A stretch of DNA of 39,242 nt from an uncultured Lachnospiraceae bacterium (GTDB lineage Bacteria > Bacillota > Clostridia > Lachnospirales > Lachnospiraceae): NCBI GenBank assembly GCA_947626715.1, contig CANQTG010000016.1:1-39242 (forward strand), read 5' to 3'. The position numbers were made by a program, and so were the translations under genes. Under the pieces are notes generated by a model, which was not told the origin of the DNA, did not search any database, and was given only the letters and a program-made list of their open reading frames with translations. Below, in pieces: positions 32,975 to 39,242 of the stretch. Numbering within the stretch: position 1 is the first letter of the stretch; the number at the start of each line of letters is the position of its first letter.

Positions 32975-33017
32975 ATCCTTTCCTATGGCGAACGAGCGAT
33001 AGGAGAGGATTTTTTTA
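32975..33017 (+). terminator. Riboswitch-linked terminator before the secreted CbiK gene
   Basis: ATCCTTTCCTAT (32975-32986) pairs with ATAGGAGAGGAT (32999-33010), one G-U in 12, followed by a T-run. A second hairpin, TGCAGG-TTTT-CCTGCA (32943-32958), lies just upstream and may take part in switching. Confidence 0.9.
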
Positions 33018-33075
33018 TTGGAGAAATGGCTGCGTACCGCAGAATTTCAAGATATGAAAAAGGAGGAGACGAAAA

Positions 33076-34353
33076 ATGAAAAAAAATGCAGTTATCGCTT
33101 TCTTGACCGGCCTTATGGCATGTTCTTTGACGCTCACGGGCTGTTCCGCTTCTGATCCCGCCGCGGGGACGGCGCAGGAGGCCGCTCCCGCGGCTGCGGA
33201 AACGGCGGACAGCGGCGCGGCGGAAGAGGAAGGAGAAGCCGGCGGGGAAGAGCAGGAGGAGGCGGGAGCCGAAGCCGAGGAGGAAGCGGTCACGGATCAG
33301 GAGGCCGCGGATGCGGTCACGGCCCTGATCGACGCGATCTATGTGCAGGAAAGGACGGACGAGACCGACGAGCAGTGCGCGCAGGCAAAGGCCGCATGGG
33401 ATGCGCTGACCGACGCGCAGAAAGAGCTGGTGGAGGACTATGATTATTTTGGCAGGGATACGGGAGACGCCTCCAAAGACGATCCGCGCAATCAGGATGA
33501 CATCGGGGAGAACGAGATCCTCGTAGTCAGCTTCGGCACTTCCTTTAACGACAGCCGCGTCGGCGATATCAAAGGGATCGAGGACGCGATACAGGCGGCG
33601 AATCCCGACTGGGCCGTAAGGCGGGCGTTTACGGCGCAGATCATCATCAACCATGTGCAGGCGCGGGACGGCGAATTGATCGACAATATGGATCAGGCGC
33701 TTGAGCGCGCGGTGGAAAACGGCGTAAAGAATCTCGTGATACAGCCGACGCATTTAATGCACGGCGCGGAGTATGACGAGCTTGCGGAGGCGGTAGAATC
33801 CTATCGGGATCAGTTTGAAACGGTAAAGATCGCGGAGCCGCTGCTTGGCGAGGTGGGGGCGGACGCCTCTGTCGTCAACGACGATAAGGAGACCGTTGCG
33901 AAGGCGGTCACGGCGGCGGCGGTAGAGGAAGCGGGCTATGAGAGCCTAGACGCCGCAAAGCAGGACGGCGTAGCGTTCGTGTTCATGGGACACGGCACGT
34001 CCCATACGGCGAAGGTGTCCTACAGCCAAATGCAGTCTCAGATGGCCGATCTGGGATATGAGAATGTGTTCATCGGCACGGTGGAAGGAGAGCCTGAGGA
34101 GACCGCGTGCGAGGCGGTCATCGACGCGGTGGCGCAGGCGGGTTATAAGAAGGTGGTGCTGCGTCCGCTCATGGTCGTGGCCGGCGATCATGCCAATAAC
34201 GATATGGCCGGTGAGGAAGAGGATTCGTGGGTCAGCATGTTTCAGGCTTCCGGCAGCTTTGACAGCGTAGATACGCAGATCTCCGGTCTGGGCTCTATCG
34301 ACGGCATTCAAAAGCTCTATGTAGAGCATACGGCGGAAGCGATGAAGCAATAA
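33076..34353 (+). CDS. Extracytoplasmic CbiK-like chelatase, lipoprotein
   Basis: 425 aa. A lipoprotein signal peptide with lipobox LTGC (Cys23), a long Glu/Ala-rich linker (about 26-72), a small helical module (about 73-126, with WDALTDAQKELVEDYDYFG) and a complete CbiK domain (about 145-420). The three predicted metal ligands are kept: His306 in FMGHGTSH, Glu337 in GTVEGEP, and His372 in GDHANNDMAG. Cytoplasmic CbiK normally inserts cobalt; a periplasmic, heme-binding CbiK is known from Desulfovibrio vulgaris, but a Gram-positive lipoprotein form in a B12-controlled uptake operon is unusual. It may handle metal or bind a tetrapyrrole outside the membrane; the function is inferred. RBS AAGGAGGAG. 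Confidence 0.9.
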   Translation: MKKNAVIAFLTGLMACSLTLTGCSASDPAAGTAQEAAPAAAETADSGAAEEEGEAGGEEQEEAGAEAEEEAVTDQEAADAVTALIDAIYVQERTDETDEQCAQAKAAWDALTDAQKELVEDYDYFGRDTGDASKDDPRNQDDIGENEILVVSFGTSFNDSRVGDIKGIEDAIQAANPDWAVRRAFTAQIIINHVQARDGELIDNMDQALERAVENGVKNLVIQPTHLMHGAEYDELAEAVESYRDQFETVKIAEPLLGEVGADASVVNDDKETVAKAVTAAAVEEAGYESLDAAKQDGVAFVFMGHGTSHTAKVSYSQMQSQMADLGYENVFIGTVEGEPEETACEAVIDAVAQAGYKKVVLRPLMVVAGDHANNDMAGEEEDSWVSMFQASGSFDSVDTQISGLGSIDGIQKLYVEHTAEAMKQ

Positions 34354-34371
34354 CAGGGTCGGTGAGGTCTT

Positions 34372-35346
34372 ATGAAAAAGAAGATTGTAATGTCGATCGC
34401 GTTCCTTTTGGTTGCATTACTTGCCGGATGCGGCTATAATAACAATAATGGCGCTTCGCCTGCTTCTGTGCAGGCGGATGCGGCCGATCAGGAGGAAAGC
34501 GGGAAAACGCCTTTGGCAGAAGCGCCAAAGGAAGAAGCGTCTGCGGAGGAAATCCCTGAGGAAGCGAAAGCGCCGGAACAGACGGCCCCGGCGCTGGCCG
34601 ACGGGACATATACGGCGCAGTTCCATACGGACAGCAGTATGTTTCATGTAAACGAAGCCTGCGGTGGAAAGGGCGAATTGACCGTAGAAAACGGAAAGAT
34701 GACGATCCATATTTCGCTGGTATCCAAAAATATCGTCAGTCTCTATCCCGGCCTTGCGCAGGACGCGGCAAAGGAAGGGGCAAAGCTCCTTTCCCCGACG
34801 CAGGATACGGTTACATACAGCGACGGCATGACGGAAGAGGTCTATGGATTTGACGTGCCCGTCCCCGCTCTGGATACGGAGTTTGATCTGGCGATCCTCG
34901 GCAAAAAGGGAGAGTGGTACGACCACAAGGTCAGCGTATCCGGCGCGGAGCCTTTGGAAAACGAAGCGGGAGCCCCGGCAGAGGGCACGGCCCCAGAAGA
35001 AAAGGAAACAAAGAGTGCCATGCCGGAGGACGGGACATACCGCGTGGAAATCAGCTTTGCGGGCGGAAGCGGGAAAGCGGCGATCCTCTCTCCCGCGACG
35101 CTCACCGTATCGGCGGGGAAGACGACAGCGCTGGTGGAGTGGAACAGTCCCAATTATGATTATATGATCGTAGACGGGGAGAAATATCTGCCGGTCAATA
35201 CGGAAGGAAATTCCGCCTTTGAGATCCCGGTCGCGGCATTGGATACGGAGATCGCCGTCATCGGCGATACCGTGGCGATGAGCGCGCCCCACGAGATCGA
35301 GTATACGCTTACTTTCCATTCGGATACCATGAAAGCCGTGGAGTAA
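34372..35346 (+). CDS. Lipoprotein with two NEAT-like domains
   Basis: 324 aa. Lipobox LLAGC (Cys20) followed by an acidic, Pro/Ala-rich spacer (about 27-74). Domain A (about 77-191): ADGTYTAQFHTDSSMF, LTVENGKMTIHISL, SLYPGLAQDAAKEGAKLL, VPALDTEFDLAILGKKGEW. Domain B (about 219-315): DGTYRVEISFAGGSGKAAIL, LTVSAGKTTALVEW, NSPNYDYMIVDG, EGNSAFEIPVAALDTE, HEIEYTLTF. Domain B matches the second domain of the protein at 31006 closely. It is therefore a lipid-anchored counterpart of that protein, encoded beside a secreted CbiK and a BtuF-like binding protein. I infer ligand capture and hand-over; the ligand is unknown. Confidence 0.7.
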   Translation: MKKKIVMSIAFLLVALLAGCGYNNNNGASPASVQADAADQEESGKTPLAEAPKEEASAEEIPEEAKAPEQTAPALADGTYTAQFHTDSSMFHVNEACGGKGELTVENGKMTIHISLVSKNIVSLYPGLAQDAAKEGAKLLSPTQDTVTYSDGMTEEVYGFDVPVPALDTEFDLAILGKKGEWYDHKVSVSGAEPLENEAGAPAEGTAPEEKETKSAMPEDGTYRVEISFAGGSGKAAILSPATLTVSAGKTTALVEWNSPNYDYMIVDGEKYLPVNTEGNSAFEIPVAALDTEIAVIGDTVAMSAPHEIEYTLTFHSDTMKAVE

Positions 35347-35358
35347 GGGGAAACGTCG

Positions 35359-36588
35359 ATGAAAGGAAAAAAGAAGAGAATAGCGGCGGTGTGTTTGATC
35401 TTAACAGGATTGCTGGGGCTGTATGGCTGCGGCAGTCCTTTTTCCGATTCTGCGGCGTCTTCGGCGATACGGGAAGATGGCGGCGCGGCGCAGGAAGGAA
35501 ACGCGGAAGCGGCGCGGGAAGAGGCCGGAAGCGGCGCGCTTAGCGGCCTTTCGTATAAAAGCAGTATGGAGCTGCAGTATGCGCAGAATTTTTCCGTGGA
35601 TTATTACGAGGGCGGCTATACGCTCTTAAAGATCGTGGACGGCACGCAGCTTTTGGTAGTTCCAGAAGGGAAGGAAGCGCCGGAGGGTCTGGGCGGCGAT
35701 GTGATCGTGCTGAAACGTCCGGTCAAAAACCTCTATCTGGTAGCCTCCGCGGTCATGGATATGTTCGACGCGCTGGGCGCGGTGGATACGATCCGGCTTT
35801 CCGGGCAGAAGCAGGAAGGCTGGTACACCGAGTCCGCAAGGGAGGCAATGCAGCGGGGCGATATGCTGTACGCTGGGAAATACAATCAGCCGGACTATGA
35901 GCTGATCGTCTCCGAGGACTGTCCCCTCGCCATTGAAAACAGAATGATCTCACATTCTCCCGAAGTAAAAGAGATGTTAGAGGATTTCGGGATCCCCGTC
36001 ATAACGGAGTATTCGGGCTACGAGCCCCATCCGCTCGGCAGAGTGGAGTGGATCCGATTCTTTGGAGCGCTGCTGGGAAAAGAGCGGGAGGCGGAAGAAG
36101 CCTTTGCAGAGCAGAAAGTGATCTTGGAAAAGGTAGAGGCGGATACGGAGACGGGCAAAACGGTCGCGTTTTTCTTTATTACTTCAAACGGGCTGGTACA
36201 GGTAAGGCAGAGCTCCGACTATGTGCCGGAGATGATCCGGCTCGCGGGGGGACGCTATATCTTCGACGGGCTCGGGGATCCCGACTCCGCGCGTTCCACT
36301 CTGAATATGCAGGTGGAGGAATTTTATAACGGCGCAAAGGATGCGGACTATCTGATCTATAACAGCTCGATAGACGGCGGGCTGGCCTCCATGGAGGAGC
36401 TGCTGGATAAATGTGAGGTTTTAAAGGATTTTAAGGCCGTGCAGAACGGGGACGTCTGGTGCACGACGAACGATATGTACCAGCAGCCTATGTCGATCGG
36501 GTTTTTGATCGAGGATATCCACAGAATGCTGACAGGCGAAGGGGAAGAGGGCATGACGTTTCTTTACCGGCTGAAATGGGAGGAATGA
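35359..36588 (+). CDS. btuF: ABC transporter substrate-binding lipoprotein (BtuF/FecB class)
   Basis: 409 aa. Lipoprotein signal with lipobox LYGC (Cys24) and an acidic spacer. The mature part has the class III binding-protein pattern: VIVLKRPVKNLYLVASAVMD, a central helix, and a second lobe with TVAFFFITSNGLVQVRQSSD, AGGRYIFDGLGDPD, and NGDVWCTTNDMYQQPMSIGF. The family includes cobalamin, heme and siderophore binders; the B12 riboswitch and the neighbouring cobQ make a corrinoid ligand the best guess, hence the gene name by context. The FecCD-type permease starts one base after its stop. Confidence 0.85.
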   Translation: MKGKKKRIAAVCLILTGLLGLYGCGSPFSDSAASSAIREDGGAAQEGNAEAAREEAGSGALSGLSYKSSMELQYAQNFSVDYYEGGYTLLKIVDGTQLLVVPEGKEAPEGLGGDVIVLKRPVKNLYLVASAVMDMFDALGAVDTIRLSGQKQEGWYTESAREAMQRGDMLYAGKYNQPDYELIVSEDCPLAIENRMISHSPEVKEMLEDFGIPVITEYSGYEPHPLGRVEWIRFFGALLGKEREAEEAFAEQKVILEKVEADTETGKTVAFFFITSNGLVQVRQSSDYVPEMIRLAGGRYIFDGLGDPDSARSTLNMQVEEFYNGAKDADYLIYNSSIDGGLASMEELLDKCEVLKDFKAVQNGDVWCTTNDMYQQPMSIGFLIEDIHRMLTGEGEEGMTFLYRLKWEE

Positions 36589-36589
36589 G

Positions 36590-37612
36590 ATGAAGCGGCA
36601 GAAAAAAGCGAGATATGCGGCGGTATTTTTCCTGCTTTTGGCCGGCGTGGTGGCGTTGTCGGCGGTAAACGTATGCATGGGGAGCGTCAGGATCTCCCTG
36701 CCCGATATCGTAAAGAGTATGGCGGGGCGGGAGATCGACGAGACGACGGGGAGGATCCTGTGGGATATCCGCCTGCCCCGCACGCTGGCCGTCCTGATCC
36801 TCGGCGGGGCGCTGGCGCTGGCCGGATACCTGCTGCAGTCCTTTTTCCACAATCCCATCGCGGGGCCCTTCGTGCTGGGGATCTCCTCCGGCGCTAAGAT
36901 GGCGGTCGCGCTGGTCATGGTGTTTTTGCTCGCAAGAGCGGTCAGGCTCAGCTCGGCGGCGCTTATCCTTGCCGCCTTTTTGGGGGCGATGCTGTCTATG
37001 GGCTTTGTCCTTTTGATGGCGCGCAGGGTCAGTCAGATGTCCATGCTGGTGGTGAGCGGGGTCATGATCGGCTATATCTGTTCGGCGGTCACGGATCTTG
37101 TCGTGACGTTTGCGGACGATTCGGATATTGTAAATCTCCATAACTGGTCGATGGGGAGCTTTTCCGGCATTACATGGGAAAACGTCGCCGTTATGAGCGT
37201 TGTGACAATCCCCGTCGTTATGCTGGTGTTTCTGATGTCCAAGCCCTTAAGCGCCTATCAGCTCGGGGAGGCGTACGCTGTGAATATGGGCGTGGATATA
37301 CGGCTGCTGCGTATCCTGCTGGTGCTCTTATCGAGCGTCTTGTCCGCCTGTATCGTAGCCTATGCGGGCCCGATCTCCTTTGTCGGGATAGCGGTCCCGC
37401 ACCTGATCAGAAGCTTTTTGGGAACGGCGAAGCCGATCCTGATGATACCGGCCTGTTTTCTGGGCGGGAGCGCGTTCTGCCTGTTCTGCGATCTGCTGGC
37501 GAGAAATCTGCTGGCTCCGGCGGAGATCAGTATCAGCACCGTTACGGCGGTTTTCGGCGCGCCGGTCGTATTGTGGATCCTGATAAAGCGCAATAAGGAG
37601 AAGGCGGTGTGA
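36590..37612 (+). CDS. btuC: FecCD/BtuC-family ABC transporter permease
   Basis: 340 aa with about ten membrane helices. Seen: RLPRTLAVLILGGALALAGY, the conserved LQSFFHNPIAGPFVLGISSGAK, VSQMSMLVVSGVMIGYICSA, YAVNMGVDIRLLRILLVLLS, and AYAGPISFVGIAVPHLIRSF. These are the hallmarks of BtuC/FecCD/FhuB permeases. RBS GGGAGGA (36578-36584). The TGA overlaps the ATG of the ATPase gene by one base. A corrinoid ligand is inferred from riboswitch control; heme or siderophore cannot be excluded. Confidence 0.92.
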   Translation: MKRQKKARYAAVFFLLLAGVVALSAVNVCMGSVRISLPDIVKSMAGREIDETTGRILWDIRLPRTLAVLILGGALALAGYLLQSFFHNPIAGPFVLGISSGAKMAVALVMVFLLARAVRLSSAALILAAFLGAMLSMGFVLLMARRVSQMSMLVVSGVMIGYICSAVTDLVVTFADDSDIVNLHNWSMGSFSGITWENVAVMSVVTIPVVMLVFLMSKPLSAYQLGEAYAVNMGVDIRLLRILLVLLSSVLSACIVAYAGPISFVGIAVPHLIRSFLGTAKPILMIPACFLGGSAFCLFCDLLARNLLAPAEISISTVTAVFGAPVVLWILIKRNKEKAV

Positions 37613-38727
37613 TGGAGTATTTTTTTTGGACGGAACAGATGAGCGTAGGCTATCACGGGCAGCCCTTGATCGAGAATGTCGGGATCCGTTTAAAAAAGGG
37701 GGAGATCCTGACGCTGATCGGGCCGAACGGCGCGGGGAAATCCACAGTCTTAAAGAGCATTGCCAGACAGCTTGCCCTGCTCGCGGGCACGGTCTATCTG
37801 GACGGGCGCAGTCTGGGACGGATGTCCGGGACGGAGCTCTCGCAGAAAATGGCGGTGGTGTTGACGGAAAAGCTGCGCGCGGAAATGATGACCTGCGAAG
37901 AGGTGGTCGCCACGGGCCGCTATCCGTATACGGGACGGTTTGGGATCCTTTCCGCAAGGGACCGCGCCGCGGTCAGCGAGGCGATGGAGCTGGTCCATGT
38001 GACGGAGATCGGCGAGCGGGACTTTACGCGGATCAGCGACGGGCAGAGGCAGCGCGTAATGCTGGCGCGCGCGGTCTGTCAGGAGCCGGAGATCGTGATC
38101 CTAGACGAGCCGACCTCCTATCTGGACGTCAAATATAAGCTGGAGTTTTTATCCGTCCTGCAGGCGCTGCGAAAGAAAAAGGGCCTGACGGTCGTTATGT
38201 CCCTGCACGAGCTGGAGCTGGCCTCCAAGATCTCGGATAAGATCCTCTGCCTGAACGGGAGATATGTCGATCGCTTCGGAACACCGGAGGAAATCTTTGA
38301 ACCGGGCTATATCGCCGGACTGTTCGGCATATCGTCCGGCAGCTATGACGAGGAAAACGAGAGTATGGAGTTAGAGGCCGTCGGAGGAGAGCCGCAGGTC
38401 TTTGTGATAGCCGGAGGCGGGACGGGGAGAGCGGTATACCGCAGACTGCAGCGGCAGGGAACCGCCTTTGCGACGGGCGTTTTGTACCGAAACGATTTGG
38501 ATTATCCCGTGGCGAAGGCGCTGGCGGCGGCGTGTATTGCGGCGGACGCCTTTGAACCGATCCCGGACTGCGCCGCGGAGGCGGCCAGAGCGCGGATCGA
38601 TTCCTGCAGGCGCGTCATCTGCTGTAAGGAAGCCTTCGGGAGCTTTGAAAGCGTCAATCGGGAGCTGCTTTCCTATGCAGAGCGGCAGAAAAAAGAGATC
38701 GAGACGATCGGGAAGAGAAAAGGATAG
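37612..38727 (+). CDS. btuD: BtuD/FecE-type ABC ATPase with an extra C-terminal domain
   Basis: 371 aa, about 110 longer than usual. Seen: Walker A GPNGAGKST (about 37-45), signature ISDGQRQRV with Asp replacing the first Gly of SGGQ (as often in this subfamily), Walker B IVILDEPTSYLD, and H-loop VMSLHELELA. The extension (about 256-371) starts with FVIAGGGTGRAVYRRL, looks Rossmann-like, and contains a cluster of Cys (AAACIAADAF, DSCRRVICCKEAF). Its role is unknown. The ATG at 37612 overlaps the permease stop; a GTG three bases earlier is an alternative. RBS AAGGAG. Confidence 0.92.
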   Translation: MEYFFWTEQMSVGYHGQPLIENVGIRLKKGEILTLIGPNGAGKSTVLKSIARQLALLAGTVYLDGRSLGRMSGTELSQKMAVVLTEKLRAEMMTCEEVVATGRYPYTGRFGILSARDRAAVSEAMELVHVTEIGERDFTRISDGQRQRVMLARAVCQEPEIVILDEPTSYLDVKYKLEFLSVLQALRKKKGLTVVMSLHELELASKISDKILCLNGRYVDRFGTPEEIFEPGYIAGLFGISSGSYDEENESMELEAVGGEPQVFVIAGGGTGRAVYRRLQRQGTAFATGVLYRNDLDYPVAKALAAACIAADAFEPIPDCAAEAARARIDSCRRVICCKEAFGSFESVNRELLSYAERQKKEIETIGKRKG

Positions 38728-38844
38728 GTCAGCAGGGCAGAGAGACAAAGCGCAGGGCCGGGCAGGGAAATAGGACGGGAAAAGAAAGCGAGAGGGCAGA
38801 GCAGAAGGATAAGGCGGCAGAGCAGAGCGGGGGACGAGGGAGAG
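38728..38844 (+). other. Purine-rich gap before cbiP
   Basis: 117 bases, nearly all A and G on this strand, with repeated GGGCAG/GAGCAG-like words. No hairpin, T-run or promoter is visible. GGACGAGGGAGAG at its end supplies the next RBS. Confidence 0.5.
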
Positions 38845-39242
38845 ATGGCAAAGGTAATCATGGTACAGGGGACGATGTCGAATGCGGGCAAGAGCCTTTT
38901 GACGGCGGGTCTGTGCAGGATATTTAAGCAGGACGGCTATCGGGCGGCTCCCTTTAAGGCGCAGAATATGGCGCTCAACTCTTATATCACAGAGGAAGGG
39001 CTGGAAATGGGCAGGGCGCAGGTCATGCAGGCGGAGGCGGCAGGCATTGAGCCGATGGTCTGTATGAATCCTATCCTGTTAAAGCCTACGGGAGATATGG
39101 GCTCGCAGGTGATCGTAAACGGGGAAGTGCTGGGCAATATGAGCGCGAAAGAGTACTTTGAGCGGAAAAAGGAGCTGATCCCCGATATCAAGAGGGCGTT
39201 TTGCAAGCTGGAAGCGTCTGCGGACATTATCGTGATAGAAGG
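38845..39242 (+). CDS. cbiP: Cobyric acid synthase, N-terminal part (runs off the right edge)
   Basis: 132 codons are visible, reading [56 protein letters not shown], and [19 protein letters not shown]. This is the P-loop-like N-terminal dethiobiotin-synthetase fold of CbiP/CobQ, which amidates four side chains of adenosylcobyrinate diamide using Gln and ATP. The C-terminal glutaminase domain lies beyond the window. It probably belongs to the same transcript as the transporter genes. Confidence 0.95.
   Translation, partial: MAKVIMVQGTMSNAGKSLLTAGLCRIFKQDGYRAAPFKAQNMALNSYITEEGLEMGRAQVMQAEAAGIEPMVCMNPILLKPTGDMGSQVIVNGEVLGNMSAKEYFERKKELIPDIKRAFCKLEASADIIVIE

Noticed and set aside
34417..35319. 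300-residue open frame on the minus strand opposite the NEAT-like lipoprotein
   Set aside because: Arg-rich composition typical of an antisense shadow; the plus-strand gene has a lipobox, domains and RBS.
35359..38727. Assignment of the transporter to iron-siderophore uptake
   Set aside because: The protein families allow it, but the cobalamin riboswitch upstream and cbiP downstream favour a corrinoid; the alternative stays open.

Overview
The window looks like chromosomal DNA from a spore-forming, fairly GC-rich Clostridia, most likely Lachnospiraceae. The reasons are the SpoIIAA-SpoIIAB-SigF operon, strong AGGAGG-type ribosome binding sites, lipoproteins and secreted proteins with Gram-positive signal peptides, Firmicute-type cobalamin riboswitches, and an anaerobic (early cobalt insertion) cobalamin pathway. 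The genus cannot be fixed from the sequence. There are no rRNA or tRNA genes, insertion sequences, phage genes or CRISPR arrays.

Left part (1-13.9 kb), housekeeping and sporulation. A partial ECF-transporter S component runs leftward off the edge. Divergent from it is a heterodimeric ABC exporter (678-4273). valS follows (4481-7144) behind a short hairpin leader that is not a T-box. A striking array of four 115-bp tandem repeats (about 7202-7661) separates valS from a FapA/DUF342 gene, folC, a possibly structured RNA region, a 47-aa small protein and a zinc-ribbon/TPR membrane protein. A terminator at 12258-12293 then precedes spoIIAA-spoIIAB-sigF.

Middle (13.9-21.5 kb), lysine synthesis and signalling. 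lysA has a strong promoter followed at once by a strong intrinsic terminator in its leader. On the minus strand are a fragmentary GHKL histidine kinase and an XRE regulator. On the plus strand are a histidine phosphatase, a GGDEF protein with a TTG start, a secreted SH3/NlpC-P60 hydrolase, and a STAS protein followed by a divergent ATPase-like partner.

Right part (21.5-39.2 kb), a cobalamin island with two riboswitches. Riboswitch 1 (21599-21792, with a terminator platform) leads a tight operon that runs from glutamyl-tRNA towards cobalt-corrinoids: hemA, hemB, hemL, hemC, a cobA-hemD fusion, cbiL/cobI, an ABC-2 exporter pair, cytoplasmic cbiK, a membrane-anchored protein with two NEAT-like domains, and a precorrin-2 dehydrogenase. 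No heme-specific genes (hemE/G/H/N) are in this stretch, so the ALA pathway here appears to serve corrinoid synthesis. Riboswitch 2 (32702-32872, also with a terminator) leads an uptake operon: a secreted lipoprotein version of the CbiK chelatase with its predicted metal ligands intact, a lipoprotein with two NEAT-like domains, a BtuF-like binding lipoprotein, a BtuC-like permease, a BtuD-like ATPase with an extra C-terminal domain, and the start of cobyric acid synthase.

The most novel-looking material is the proposed surface tetrapyrrole/corrinoid system (extracytoplasmic CbiK plus paired NEAT-like proteins under B12 riboswitches). Next is the 115-bp repeat array, whose fourth copy carries compensatory changes that preserve a hairpin.
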